Origin: Zwartia vadi | GTDB taxonomy: Bacteria > Pseudomonadota > Gammaproteobacteria > Burkholderiales > Burkholderiaceae_B | Length of the DNA: 64,000 nt | NCBI RefSeq assembly: GCF_030410375.1 | Contig: NZ_JAUHHE010000009.1 | Location: forward strand, 62,001-126,000 | Direction: 5' to 3' | Part shown: in pieces, positions 54,959 to 64,000 of the stretch | Numbering within the stretch: position 1 is the stretch's first letter | How the letters are laid out: every line of letters begins with the position of its first letter | Made by a program: the position numbers and the translations under genes | The notes under the pieces: generated by a model | Told to the model about the DNA's origin: nothing | The model's database searches: none | The model's input: the letters and a program-made list of their open reading frames with translations, nothing else

Positions 54959-57640
54959 TCATTCATCTGTTACATCGTCATTGACAACTGTTTTCGTGGC
55001 TTTTTTCGCAACTTTTTTAACTGCTTTTTTCACGGCCTTTTTAGCGGCTTTTTTAACTGCCGTCTTGGTCGCTGGTGTCTTTGTTGCAGTCTTAGTCGCC
55101 TTTTTAGCCGCTGTCTTTGTCGCTGTCTTTGTCGCCGTTTTAGCGGCGGTTTTTGCAGGCGATTTTGCCGGCGTCTTACGACCTGGCTTTTCAGGCCGCG
55201 CTTCAAACTCAAAGCTGACCTTACCATCCTCGCCACGCGCCAAATACGCCTTGAATTTACGGTTCGTTCTGCTTGAGACAAATCCTTCGAGCAGATCGGT
55301 TTTGCCAGTATTGAGCAGCTTAGACATTTGATCCGGGCCGACTTCTTGCTGCAAGATCACCTTGCCGGAACGGAAATCACAATTGCGCTCTGGTCCAACG
55401 GACTTCTCGCAGATATAACTCATGCCATGCTCAAACACACGGGCGGCACACTTTGGGCATGGACCAAGGGAAGTCTGCGCGGAAAAGTCCACCGGCTCGT
55501 TTGACTCTTCGTCGCGCTGACCAAAATCAAACTCAAGCTTTGAATCCGCATCGAGCTTCAGGATCGCTGCAAAGGGACGTCCCATTTTGCTAATAAATCC
55601 CTGCATCGGTCCGATACGTTTGTCCGTAATAAGCATCTCGACCTCAGAAGGCTCAAAGGTGCGTCCACCTGGATGCTTACCAATGGAAAAATCGCAATTC
55701 GTACACGCGTAGCGGCGATAGTTTTCCTTGACCACGCCGCCACATTTTGGACACGGTGTCGACAAGGTGACATAGTCCCCCGGAACCGTGTCGCGATCAT
55801 ATTCTTTTGCGCGCTTGACAATGACTTGCGTCATTTGTGCGATCTCACGCATAAATGCATCGCGCTCAAGCTCGCCTTGTTCAATTTGCTGGAGCTTGTG
55901 CTCCCATTCGCCCGTCAACTCTGGCGAAGTCAACTCCTGAACATCCAGACCTTTCAAAAGCGTCATTAACTGACGCGCCTTTGCTGTCGGGACGAGATCT
56001 CGGCCCTCGCGGCGCAGATACGTTTCGTTGAGCAGACCTTCGATAATAGACGCTCGCGTGGCAGGTGTGCCCAAGCCGCGCGCAGCCATCGCTTGAGCAA
56101 ACTCATCGTCGTCCACGAGCTTGCCTGCATGTTCCATTGCGGACAACAAAGTACCTTCGTTATAGCGTGCCGGCGGTTTGGTCACCAGCGCGATCGTATC
56201 CACCTCTTCGGTGCGCACTTTCTCGCCCTCGACAACCGGGACGAGTGTCTCGTCCTCTTCCTGAATTTCACGTCCGTATACTGCCAACCAACCGGGTGAG
56301 ACCAGGACTTTGCCCTCGGTTTTAAATTGATGCGACTGCACAGTTGTCGTGCGCGTCGTCATCCGGTATTCGGCAGAGGGGAAGAAAATCGCCAGAAACC
56401 GCTTAACGACTAAATCGTAGAGCTTGGCTTCCGCCTCGCTGAGCTCTTTTGGAATTTGCAGCGTAGGAATAATGGCAAAGTGATCGGAAACCTTTTTGTT
56501 GTCAAAGATCCGCTTGTTGGGCTTGACCCATCCGTTTTTACCAATTGTTTTAGCATGCAGAGCCAGATTTCGCGTCACACCTTCACCCGAGGCGATGCCT
56601 TCGATCGTGGCGCGTACCGTATTGATGTAGTCTTCAGGCAAATGCTTTGAATCCGTGCGCGGATACGTCAGTGCCTTGTGACGCTCGTACAAGCTTTGCG
56701 CCAGCGAAAGCGTCGCCTTGGCGGAGAACCCGAAGCGACCGTTGGCTTCTCGCTGCAACGAAGTGAGGTCAAACAAGGCGGGGGCCGCCTCGGTCTTGGG
56801 TTTCGCAACCTCCGTGACGACACCTGGCTGGTTGCGACACGCGGCAACCACACTCTTGGCCGCGGCTTCAAGCCAGAGCCGTGACTCGTGCTTGCTGGGA
56901 TCCTCGGCGTCTTTTTTGAAGTTTGGATCAAACCAGCGACCTTCATACAATCCTGCGGCCGCGACAAAAGTCGCCCTGACTTCCCAATAGTTGCGGGGCT
57001 CGAACCGTCGGATTTTTTCCTCCCGCTCGAACACGATTGCAAGCGTAGGTGTTTGCACACGTCCAACGGGTGTTTTAAAAAAGCCACCGTCTTTACTATT
57101 AAAAGCCGTCATGGCGCGTGTGCCATTGATACCCACGAGCCAGTCGGCCTCAGCGCGCGAACGGGCCGCCGCCTCGAGCGGCTTCATCGTTGTGTCGGCT
57201 CGCAAGTTCGCGAATGCCTCTCTGATCGCATCCTGAGTCATGGACTGCAACCAGAGTCGCTGAACAGGTTTTTTCTGACCCGCGTATTGCTCGATGTAAC
57301 GGAAGATCAGCTCGCCCTCGCGGCCCGCGTCACATGCATTAATCAAGGCGCTCACATCCTTGCGCTTGATCAGGCGTACCAGCATTTTCAGGCGCTCGGC
57401 TGATTTCTTATCACTCGGCCCCAATTCAAACTGAGGCGGAATCACAGGTAGATGTGTGAAGCTCCATTTACCTTTTACAGGATCGTTCGGCGCCACCAGG
57501 CTCAACAAGTGGCCAACACTCGAGGACAATACATATTTGTCACTTTCAAAGTAGTCGCCCTCGCGCGTAAAGCCTCCCAGGGCCCGCGAAATATCGAGGG
57601 CAACAGAAGGCTTCTCAGCAATAATTAATGTCTTAGTCAT
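54959..57640 (-). CDS. topB: TopB-type DNA topoisomerase III with lysine-rich tail
   Basis: 893 aa type IA topoisomerase. TOPRIM start TLIIAEKPSVALDISRALGG and acidic DAGREGELIFRYIE, active-site tyrosine in ALTYPRTDSKHLP, then C-terminal zinc-finger modules (CPKCGGVVKENYRRYACTNC and CPKCAARVFEHG). The last about 77 residues (54962-55192 on DNA) are Lys/Ala/Thr repeats resembling histone H1 tails, presumably for DNA binding. Relaxes negatively supercoiled and decatenates DNA. Confidence 0.94.
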   Translation of the reverse strand: MTKTLIIAEKPSVALDISRALGGFTREGDYFESDKYVLSSSVGHLLSLVAPNDPVKGKWSFTHLPVIPPQFELGPSDKKSAERLKMLVRLIKRKDVSALINACDAGREGELIFRYIEQYAGQKKPVQRLWLQSMTQDAIREAFANLRADTTMKPLEAAARSRAEADWLVGINGTRAMTAFNSKDGGFFKTPVGRVQTPTLAIVFEREEKIRRFEPRNYWEVRATFVAAAGLYEGRWFDPNFKKDAEDPSKHESRLWLEAAAKSVVAACRNQPGVVTEVAKPKTEAAPALFDLTSLQREANGRFGFSAKATLSLAQSLYERHKALTYPRTDSKHLPEDYINTVRATIEGIASGEGVTRNLALHAKTIGKNGWVKPNKRIFDNKKVSDHFAIIPTLQIPKELSEAEAKLYDLVVKRFLAIFFPSAEYRMTTRTTTVQSHQFKTEGKVLVSPGWLAVYGREIQEEDETLVPVVEGEKVRTEEVDTIALVTKPPARYNEGTLLSAMEHAGKLVDDDEFAQAMAARGLGTPATRASIIEGLLNETYLRREGRDLVPTAKARQLMTLLKGLDVQELTSPELTGEWEHKLQQIEQGELERDAFMREIAQMTQVIVKRAKEYDRDTVPGDYVTLSTPCPKCGGVVKENYRRYACTNCDFSIGKHPGGRTFEPSEVEMLITDKRIGPMQGFISKMGRPFAAILKLDADSKLEFDFGQRDEESNEPVDFSAQTSLGPCPKCAARVFEHGMSYICEKSVGPERNCDFRSGKVILQQEVGPDQMSKLLNTGKTDLLEGFVSSRTNRKFKAYLARGEDGKVSFEFEARPEKPGRKTPAKSPAKTAAKTATKTATKTAAKKATKTATKTPATKTAVKKAAKKAVKKAVKKVAKKATKTVVNDDVTDE

Positions 57641-57702
57641 TCTTTTCCAGATACGGCTCTTGTACTCAACGCGCGAAATTCAATCGCAAAGATGGACTCA
57701 GT

Positions 57703-58656
57703 CTAGCGCGGATCATAAAAGCGGTGATTAATGCCGTGCAAGTTAGCACGACTCAGGCCTTGTCCCCAAACGGGGATCGCTGCAGCCCAAAATCCCTTAA
57801 TGTCCGTAGCAGGCAAAGGGTCAAATCCTAAAGCACCCCACGCACGCTGCAAAACACCCAGCGGATCGGTCAAGTCGAGCGCGGCGGCACCGTTTTGTTT
57901 GGATAGTTTTTGACCTGTTTCATCCGTCACAAGGGGAACGTGCAAGTACTCCACAGACACCAGACCGAGCATCTCGCCCAACATGAGCTGTCTGGCCGTG
58001 CTGCTGAGCAAATCCTCGCCACGCACCACATGGGTCACACCCTGTTGCGCATCATCGACAACAACAGCTAACTGATAGGCCCAAATTCCATCCGCGCGAC
58101 GCAAAACAAAATCCCCAACTGCCTGCGCCACGTTTTGCGTCATTGCACCCAGCCAGCGATCATTAAAGTCAACCTGACCCTCCGGCACACGCAAGCGCCA
58201 AGAAAGCGTCTGGCGCCCCTTTGGCAGTCCTGAGCGGCACGTTCCGGGATAGGGGCGCTCACCTTCCGGAAAATGGCCCTGCGTACGCAGCACTGAATCT
58301 GCAATTTCTCGTCGGGTGCACCCACACGGATAAACAAGATTTAGAGACAGAAGACGATCAAATGCTTGCTGATAGAGGTCTAATCGGCGAGATTGATAAA
58401 CAACCTCTCCATCCCAGTGCATCCCTAGAGTGTCTAGCTGTTGCAAAATCACCGCATCCGCCCCCGACACGTTGCGGGGCGTATCGAGGTCTTCCATTCG
58501 CACTCGCCAGAGCCCACCGTGCGCACGGGCATCGAGATAGCTCGCCAGAGCCGCTACGGCCGAACCCGCGTGGAGAGGGCCGCTTGGGCTCGGAGCAAAG
58601 CGTCCAATATAAGTCGGGCGGGAAGGGGGCAAATCAGTGCAGCAGACGGTCACCAT
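57703..58656 (-). CDS. gluQ: GluQ, glutamyl-Q tRNA(Asp) synthetase
   Basis: 317 aa truncated relative of glutamyl-tRNA synthetase lacking the anticodon-binding domain. HIGH-like [19 protein letters not shown]-like KLSKQNG, and a zinc site with [10 protein letters not shown] and a later Cys in GTCRSG. Attaches glutamate to queuosine of tRNA(Asp). Its start (ATG 58656) overlaps the smg stop by 23 nt. Confidence 0.93.
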   Translation of the reverse strand: MVTVCCTDLPPSRPTYIGRFAPSPSGPLHAGSAVAALASYLDARAHGGLWRVRMEDLDTPRNVSGADAVILQQLDTLGMHWDGEVVYQSRRLDLYQQAFDRLLSLNLVYPCGCTRREIADSVLRTQGHFPEGERPYPGTCRSGLPKGRQTLSWRLRVPEGQVDFNDRWLGAMTQNVAQAVGDFVLRRADGIWAYQLAVVVDDAQQGVTHVVRGEDLLSSTARQLMLGEMLGLVSVEYLHVPLVTDETGQKLSKQNGAAALDLTDPLGVLQRAWGALGFDPLPATDIKGFWAAAIPVWGQGLSRANLHGINHRFYDPR

Positions 58657-59092
58657 CGTCGCGCAACAACTCTTCGAGAATCAAATGATCGACCTCTGAC
58701 TCCTGACTCCACAGCACCATCAACGCGATGATTTTGATCTTTTGAAGAGACACTGGGCCATCCGTCGCAGCCATGGCGCGATCAATCACGATTTCACGCA
58801 GCGCTGGGGACAAGGCTTCGGTCGCCTCCAGAAAAGTGATAAAGCCGATGGCCTGAGCACCAAGATGTTGTTGCTCGTTTTCAGCATACACACGAAAACC
58901 ATTGCCGGGTGTATGTGCAAGATCGACACATTGCTCGGTCGTTTCAGCCAAACCGACCAGCCAACCCAAGGCCTCGTCAATATCAGTGTGCTCGAAGCCT
59001 GCGGCGGCGAGTCGTTTGGCCAGCACGTCGGCAGACGGACAGGCCTCTGGGGTGTAGTAGTTCTCAAACAGGTAAACCAGGATATCGAACAT
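58634..59092 (-). CDS. smg: Smg family protein (DUF494)
   Basis: 152 aa helical protein. Starts [20 protein letters not shown] and ends [20 protein letters not shown], both typical of Smg, which normally sits near dprA and topA. Biochemical role unknown. Here the downstream gene is gluQ with a 23-nt overlap, and the upstream neighbour is the unrelated TRAP gene on the same strand, 110 nt away, with no gene and no clear signal in that gap. Confidence 0.93.
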   Translation of the reverse strand: MFDILVYLFENYYTPEACPSADVLAKRLAAAGFEHTDIDEALGWLVGLAETTEQCVDLAHTPGNGFRVYAENEQQHLGAQAIGFITFLEATEALSPALREIVIDRAMAATDGPVSLQKIKIIALMVLWSQESEVDHLILEELLRDDGDRLLH

Positions 59093-59202
59093 GGCAGCTA
59101 CGGCTCCTGTTTTAACAGGGGTCTTGCAGACCCCTCATGTGAAATAACTTTACCCTTAAAAATAGAAAACGACAAACGCTATCTGAAATGTCCTTAAAAC
59201 TA

Positions 59203-61227
59203 TCAAACCGGAGCAGTTGCTTGCGGTGTGTTCCGTCTAAGAAACTGCGCAAGTGCTGCAGGTAATGCCACGGCTAGGCCTACCATCCCGCTCTGCCAGC
59301 CAGGTGCGATAAACAATAAAGCCGCTGCGGCAAAGGTCCATCGCTCCCAGGCCTTCATATGCGTTAAAAAGTATCCAGAAAATGATGCTGACAACAATAC
59401 CAAGCCAACGATGGCACCGCTTAAGGTGATGAAAAACTCCTCCCACGTGAAGCCTTTAAGAACCAACAATAAGGAAGGCGAAAAGATAAAAACAAATGGT
59501 ACCAGTAGCTTGCTGATCCCCAGCATAAAGGCCGTATTGCCAGTTTTAAACGGATCACTGCCTGCCATCCCTGCCGCCGCATAAGCTGCTAGCGCCACGG
59601 GGGGTGTGAGATCTGCCAAAATGCCAAAATAAAATACAAACATATGCGCAGCAAGCGGTTGAACGCCAAGCTGCACAAGTGTTGGTGCAGCCACCGCAAC
59701 CATGATGATGTAATTGGCCGTCGTCGGAATGCCGCAGCCCATCAAAATACACACCAAACCAGTAATCGCGAGCGCAGCAATAAGCGTCAGAGCCTGCATA
59801 TTCACCAGAAAATCAGGCAATACTGCCGCCGCAGCACCCGCAATAGCTTGCGAGGCAGCAATCACGATGAAGGAAACTTTAAAACCTACGCCCGTCAAGG
59901 TCACGACACCGATCACGATACCCACTGTTCCTGCGGCGGCGCCCACGGCAAGCGCATACTTGGCACCCGTCTCAAAGGCATCGTACAAATCCCTCCAACG
60001 CAAACGCTGAACAGGATTAAGCAGGCCCACCACGATACATGCCGTAATTCCGGCGAATGCGGCCAAGTAAGGTGTTCGGCCACTGACCAGCACACCGATC
60101 AAAATCACTAGCGGAATCAAGGTTGGCCAGCGCTTGCGAAACGACTCTTTTAACTTGGGCATTTCCTCTTCGGTGAGTCCGCGTAAATTTTGCCGCTTAG
60201 CCTCAAAGTGCACTTGCATGAACATGCCAAAGAAATACAGAAAGGCCGGGAACGTTGCCGCCAACGCGATATCGCGATACGGGATATTTAAAAACTCAAT
60301 CATCAAAAATGCCGCAGCACCCATAATCGGTGGCGTGATCTGTCCGCCCGTACTCGAAGCCGCTTCAACACCCGCGGCAAAGTGACGCGGATAGCCCACC
60401 CGAATCATCGCGGGTATGGTCAATGAACCCACTGTGACGGCATTTGCAATCGACGAACCCGACAGCATGCCAAACATTGCCGAACCAAAGACCGAGACCT
60501 TAGCCGGTCCACCTGCATAACGCCCCGCAATCGCCGAGGCCACGTCCAAAAATAGTTGACCCAAACCAATCCGCGTGGCCAACACACCGAACAAAACAAA
60601 ATGAAAAACATAGGTCGCTACCACACCAATCGCAACGCCATACACGCCCTGGCTGGTGAGATAGAGATGATTGACAATTTGTGACCAGCTGTTGCCGGCA
60701 TGCTTGAGCAAGCCAGGAAACTCCTGGCCGAACATTGCATAAATCATAAAAATGATCGCGATGATGGGAAGAGGCCATCCCATCGCGCGTCGCGTGCCTT
60801 CGAGCAGACCCACCAACAAAATCGTGCCCATCAACACATCTATCTTGTCGGGATTGCCGACTTTAAAAGCCAGCTCTTCAAAAATGTACGGGATATATAA
60901 AACGGTCAACGCCAAAGCAAGAGCGATGAACCAGTCATACAAAGGAATACCGCCCGGTGCATACCAGGTTGACTTTGGCTCACGCTGGTATGAGCGTTTA
61001 CTAAAGCCAAATACCAAAAAAATCAGGCTCAATACAAACGCAAGGTGAACACCTCTGTGCGTAGACTCTCGCAATAAACCAAAGCCTGCCGTGTAATAGT
61101 GAAAGATCGATAAAGAAACCAATAGGATTGAAACAATCCATGTCGCGCCGGCAGCCAAGGGACGGAAACGTATTTCCGGATCATATTTTTCTGTGAGCGC
61201 CTGGGCTTTCACTTCATCGATTTGCAT
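59203..61227 (-). CDS. TRAP transporter fused permease (4TM/12TM, TAXI type)
   Basis: 674 aa polytopic inner-membrane protein in which the small DctQ-like and large DctM-like permease parts are fused. The conserved GGPAKVSVFGSAMFGMLSGSS, ASSTGGQITPPIMGAAAF and MGCGIPTTANYIIMVA segments mark the DctM part. The solute-binding TAXI gene lies upstream on the same strand (132-nt gap). Sodium-coupled uptake of an organic anion is usual in the family; the substrate is unknown. Confidence 0.93.
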   Translation of the reverse strand: MQIDEVKAQALTEKYDPEIRFRPLAAGATWIVSILLVSLSIFHYYTAGFGLLRESTHRGVHLAFVLSLIFLVFGFSKRSYQREPKSTWYAPGGIPLYDWFIALALALTVLYIPYIFEELAFKVGNPDKIDVLMGTILLVGLLEGTRRAMGWPLPIIAIIFMIYAMFGQEFPGLLKHAGNSWSQIVNHLYLTSQGVYGVAIGVVATYVFHFVLFGVLATRIGLGQLFLDVASAIAGRYAGGPAKVSVFGSAMFGMLSGSSIANAVTVGSLTIPAMIRVGYPRHFAAGVEAASSTGGQITPPIMGAAAFLMIEFLNIPYRDIALAATFPAFLYFFGMFMQVHFEAKRQNLRGLTEEEMPKLKESFRKRWPTLIPLVILIGVLVSGRTPYLAAFAGITACIVVGLLNPVQRLRWRDLYDAFETGAKYALAVGAAAGTVGIVIGVVTLTGVGFKVSFIVIAASQAIAGAAAAVLPDFLVNMQALTLIAALAITGLVCILMGCGIPTTANYIIMVAVAAPTLVQLGVQPLAAHMFVFYFGILADLTPPVALAAYAAAGMAGSDPFKTGNTAFMLGISKLLVPFVFIFSPSLLLVLKGFTWEEFFITLSGAIVGLVLLSASFSGYFLTHMKAWERWTFAAAALLFIAPGWQSGMVGLAVALPAALAQFLRRNTPQATAPV

Positions 61228-61359
61228 AACAGACTCTTCATTGATAAGCGATCATGTCGATCAAAAACAAAGGCGGTGTATCGCTCTCGCGCCCACCGCC
61301 CTCAATACTCATTTCTGACCCTCGGCATCCTGAGCGTCGGACTCATGATGCCTTGGCCT

Positions 61360-62322
61360 TTACTTCAACAAGCCTTTTTCCTTGTAGAACTTTTCCGCAC
61401 CAGGATGGAAGGGGATGCCCGCACCCACGACTGCATTGGAAAGCGTGATGAGTTTGCCTTTGGAATGACCCGCTGCCAGAGCTTTTTGAGCGGCATCTGA
61501 GTACACTGCCTTAACGATTTCGTATACGACCGACTCGGGTTGCTTCGAAGAAGTGACCCACTGCGCATTCACTGCAATCGTTTTAACCTCGCCAACACCC
61601 TGATAGGTACCGGCAGGTATCACATCAGGTGTAAAAAAGCGCTGGCTCTCACGCAACTTGTCGATCTCAGGTCCGGCAATCGACACCAGCTCCACACCCG
61701 CACCACTTGAAACCAGCTCAGCCACTGCGGCAACGGGTGCGCCCGCCACGATAAAGAACGCATCCAAACCACCGTCCTTCATTTTTTCGCCAGCCTGGTT
61801 GGGCTTCATGTATTCGGCTTTAACGTCTTTGTCCGTCATACCAAAGGCACCCATGATCAAACGAACGTCCACCAAGGTACCTGAACCAGGCTCGTCCATC
61901 GAAACGCGCTTGCCGCGCAAGTCAGCCACGGACTTGATGCCAGAGCCTTTACGCACAACCAAATGAATACTTTCGGGGTAGAGCGTGGCGATCAATCTCA
62001 GATCGCTGGCTTTGGGTTTGCCAGCAAAAGTGCCTGTGCCGCTGTAGGCCCAGTAGGCAACGTCCGACTGACTAAATCCGGACTCAAGCGAGCCGCCCAT
62101 AATGCCGTTCACGTTTGCCACGGAACCGTTGCTGGCAACGGCCGAAGCAATCAGCTTGCCGGGCTGCGTCACGAGATTGGCGATCATCCCGCCCACTGGG
62201 TAGTACGTACCCGCAGTGCCACCCGTGCCAATACGGAAAAATTGCTGAGCCTGCGCAGGCGCCGCAACCGCCGCGACAAGTGCGGCAGCGCCCAAAACTT
62301 TAGCTAAAGATTTTAAAAACAT
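61360..62322 (-). CDS. TAXI-family TRAP solute-binding protein
   Basis: 320 aa with a Sec signal peptide (AVAAPAQA-QQ). TAXI features: FRIGTGGTAGTYYPVGGMIAN at the mature N-terminus and the later FSQSDVAYWAYSGTG. Captures the substrate in the periplasm for the fused permease encoded next. GGGAG precedes the ATG. Closely related TAXI proteins are often for C4/C5 dicarboxylates such as glutamate or 2-oxoglutarate, but this cannot be read here. Confidence 0.92.
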   Translation of the reverse strand: MFLKSLAKVLGAAALVAAVAAPAQAQQFFRIGTGGTAGTYYPVGGMIANLVTQPGKLIASAVASNGSVANVNGIMGGSLESGFSQSDVAYWAYSGTGTFAGKPKASDLRLIATLYPESIHLVVRKGSGIKSVADLRGKRVSMDEPGSGTLVDVRLIMGAFGMTDKDVKAEYMKPNQAGEKMKDGGLDAFFIVAGAPVAAVAELVSSGAGVELVSIAGPEIDKLRESQRFFTPDVIPAGTYQGVGEVKTIAVNAQWVTSSKQPESVVYEIVKAVYSDAAQKALAAGHSKGKLITLSNAVVGAGIPFHPGAEKFYKEKGLLK

Positions 62323-62442
62323 AACGTAACTCCCAGATTGAGTAATCGGACGACTAAGACGAATCAGACGAGAACCTCGTCATTTTAGCTGGTACTTTTG
62401 CTTATAAATTGTAAATTTCTGCAACAAACTCTACTTCCTCGC

Positions 62443-64000
62443 TTAGTCTGTACTAAGCGCAATCAAAACAGCTCCCTCAACAACCTGTTCTCCCACATCA
62501 TAAAACACCTCCTCGATCACACCATCCGTCGAGGCAAATACGGCGTGCTCCATTTTCATCGCCTCCATGACCAACAGCGCGTCACCTCGTTTAACAGACT
62601 GACCCGCCCTGACATGCACAACGATAATTTTGCCTGGCATCGGCGCAGTCAGCCCCCCAGACAAACCGGCCTCAGCTTGGGTTGCTTGCTTCAAAGGGTC
62701 TTGTATACAGACGGCCGAATGCCTGCCATCGATAAAAACATCAAATCGGGTCTCATGCCTGTGAACCGTCGCTTGTCGCCGCATGCCTCCCCAAACGAGC
62801 TCAATCACGCTCACACCTTGGGACACATATCGTGCTGACCAGTCCCATTCTGTTGAGTAGCCATCGAGCTCCAGACTGTGGCACTGATCACTTCGGCTCA
62901 GGCACACCCGCCTGACTGTCTCGCCATCCAACCAAACAAACTCTCGTCGAAAACCGCCATTCAACCTCCACCCGTCAAGAATAGACCACGGATCCTTTAC
63001 ACCTTGAGCAAGTAAGCTACCCGAGCCCGCTTGACTCGCTTCCTCGAATAACAACGCAGCAACCGCGCAAGCCAAAACCTCCTCAGAAACAGGTTGAGGC
63101 TCAGGCAATAAGCTGTCTCGACGGCGTTCGATCAGACCGGTATCCAAATCGGCTTGTACGAAAGCTTCATCGCCCATCAGTCTCGACAAAAAATCTACAT
63201 TGGTATGGACGCCTACGATCTGGGTTTGCGCAAGCGCGCGCTGCATCCGTTGAAGTGCTTGATCACGTGTCGCCCCCCAGACGATCAGCTTCGCAATCAT
63301 CGGATCGTAATAAGGAGAAATATCATCCCCGCAGCGAACACCTGCATCCACACGAACATCACCATGCGTAAACGCAACATGCTCAGGTAACTGAACATGT
63401 GTCAGGCAGCCAATCGACGGTAAAAACCCCTTCTCCGTGTTTTCCGCATAAATCCTCGCCTCGATCGCATGACCCATGAGCGTTAACTGTTCCTGCGTCA
63501 GCGGCAGCGGCTCACCTGCGGCAATACGCAACTGCCACTCCACCAGGTCAAGTCCCGTCACCATCTCCGTGACTGGATGCTCAACCTGTAGACGCGTATT
63601 CATCTCCATAAAGTAGAACTGTCCACTCGGATCGACAATGAACTCGACTGTCCCCGCACCGACATACTTCACCGCCTTGGCCGCTGCCACAGCCGCATCA
63701 CCCATGGCACGCCGCATTGTCGGAGACATATTGGGCGCAGGTGCCTCCTCAATCACTTTCTGATGTCGACGCTGAATGGAACAGTCTCTTTCAAACAGGT
63801 ATATACAGTGTCCGTATTGATCCGCGAAAATCTGAATCTCTATATGACGCGGCTTTTGCAAGTAGCGCTCGAGTAACACTCGCTCATCTCCGAAACTCGC
63901 CAGCGACTCCCGTTGACACGAGACAAGCGCAGCCTCGAAGTCCTGACTCGTCTCGACTACGCGCATACCTTTACCACCCCCCCCGGCGCTCGCCTTGATC
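62443..64000 (-). CDS. Acyl-CoA carboxylase biotin-containing alpha subunit (5' truncated by window)
   Basis: At least 519 codons, open to the window edge: the last 34 nt continue the frame as IKASAGGGGKG, the ATP-grasp glycine loop of biotin carboxylases. Downstream follow the catalytic EMNTRLQVEHPVTEMVTG region, a variable linker domain, and a C-terminal biotinyl domain with EAMKMEH, whose lysine is biotinylated. Most like 3-methylcrotonyl-, geranyl- or propionyl-CoA carboxylase alpha subunits; the exact acyl-CoA depends on the unseen partner. Confidence 0.92.
   Translation of the reverse strand, partial: IKASAGGGGKGMRVVETSQDFEAALVSCQRESLASFGDERVLLERYLQKPRHIEIQIFADQYGHCIYLFERDCSIQRRHQKVIEEAPAPNMSPTMRRAMGDAAVAAAKAVKYVGAGTVEFIVDPSGQFYFMEMNTRLQVEHPVTEMVTGLDLVEWQLRIAAGEPLPLTQEQLTLMGHAIEARIYAENTEKGFLPSIGCLTHVQLPEHVAFTHGDVRVDAGVRCGDDISPYYDPMIAKLIVWGATRDQALQRMQRALAQTQIVGVHTNVDFLSRLMGDEAFVQADLDTGLIERRRDSLLPEPQPVSEEVLACAVAALLFEEASQAGSGSLLAQGVKDPWSILDGWRLNGGFRREFVWLDGETVRRVCLSRSDQCHSLELDGYSTEWDWSARYVSQGVSVIELVWGGMRRQATVHRHETRFDVFIDGRHSAVCIQDPLKQATQAEAGLSGGLTAPMPGKIIVVHVRAGQSVKRGDALLVMEAMKMEHAVFASTDGVIEEVFYDVGEQVVEGAVLIALSTD

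Noticed and set aside
54936..55331. Long hydrophobic open frame opposite the topB tail
   Set aside because: It is the complement of the Lys/Ala codon repeats in topB (AAA/GCC read backwards give Phe/Ala/Val runs). No ribosome site and no family, so it is an artefact.
63975..63990. Run of eight C (eight G on the coding strand) in the carboxylase gene as a possible frameshift
   Set aside because: Reading through it gives the intact glycine-rich ATP loop of biotin carboxylases, so the frame is correct.
1..64000. CRISPR arrays, insertion sequences, integrase or phage genes
   Set aside because: No regularly spaced repeats, terminal inverted repeats with transposase, or phage-type genes were seen.

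Overview
The window reads as a chromosomal segment of a betaproteobacterium, most likely Burkholderiales and plausibly Alcaligenaceae (inferred from gene order, not tested). The clues are the mla-ABC transporter-bolA-murA-his-tat run, the mscL/petABC/sspAB block, RpoN, and a Sox operon laid out as soxCDYZAXB. Base composition looks moderate, with AT-rich intergenic islands. I see no insertion sequence, prophage, CRISPR array or rRNA gene. The only RNA gene found is a tRNA-Thr(TGT).

Layout. 1-4.8 kb: outer-membrane lipid-asymmetry genes (mlaF fragment, mlaE, mlaD, mlaA, mlaC) and an ABC-2 exporter pair. 4.8-12.4 kb: ibaG/bolA, murA and a compact histidine operon (hisG D B H A F I E) followed by a HIT protein. 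12.4-14.0 kb: tatABC. 14.2-17.1 kb: an XRE regulator, a DegS/DegQ-like protease, a Nif3-like protein and mscL. 17.2-21.5 kb: the cytochrome bc1 complex (petABC), sspA, sspB and tRNA-Thr. 21.6-32.6 kb: a sulfur-oxidation island with fccAB and a secreted dienelactone-hydrolase-like enzyme on the minus strand, soxCDYZAXB and a metallo-hydrolase on the plus strand, and a periplasmic thioredoxin. 32.7-35.5 kb: a membrane c-di-GMP protein with a degenerate GGDEF motif. 35.5-38.3 kb: membrane and soluble pyrophosphatases. 38.3-44.1 kb: small catabolic clusters. 44.3-50.2 kb: an RhlE-like helicase, prfC, rpoN and two unknown proteins. 50.2-52.3 kb: a probable leucine attenuator and leuA. 52.3-59.1 kb: DUF455, DUF3429 and SET proteins, panB, topB, gluQ and smg. 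59.2-64 kb: a TAXI-type TRAP transporter and a biotin-dependent carboxylase subunit cut by the window edge.

How it fits together. Thiosulfate oxidation by SoxAX-YZ-B-CD and sulfide oxidation by FccAB would feed electrons to c-type cytochromes and so link to respiration, in which the bc1 complex takes part. At least six encoded proteins carry twin-arginine-type signals (Rieske protein, FccB, the DLH-like protein, SoxC, SoxY, SoxB), and the Tat translocase is in the same window.

Most unusual points: a leucine-rich leader with CTA-biased Leu codons before leuA; a highly structured intergenic region between the sox operon and the divergent DLH/fcc unit; five convergent gene pairs whose stop codons overlap by exactly 4 nt; and a Tat-exported dienelactone-hydrolase-like protein between fcc and sox. 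No wholly novel system is clear from sequence alone.
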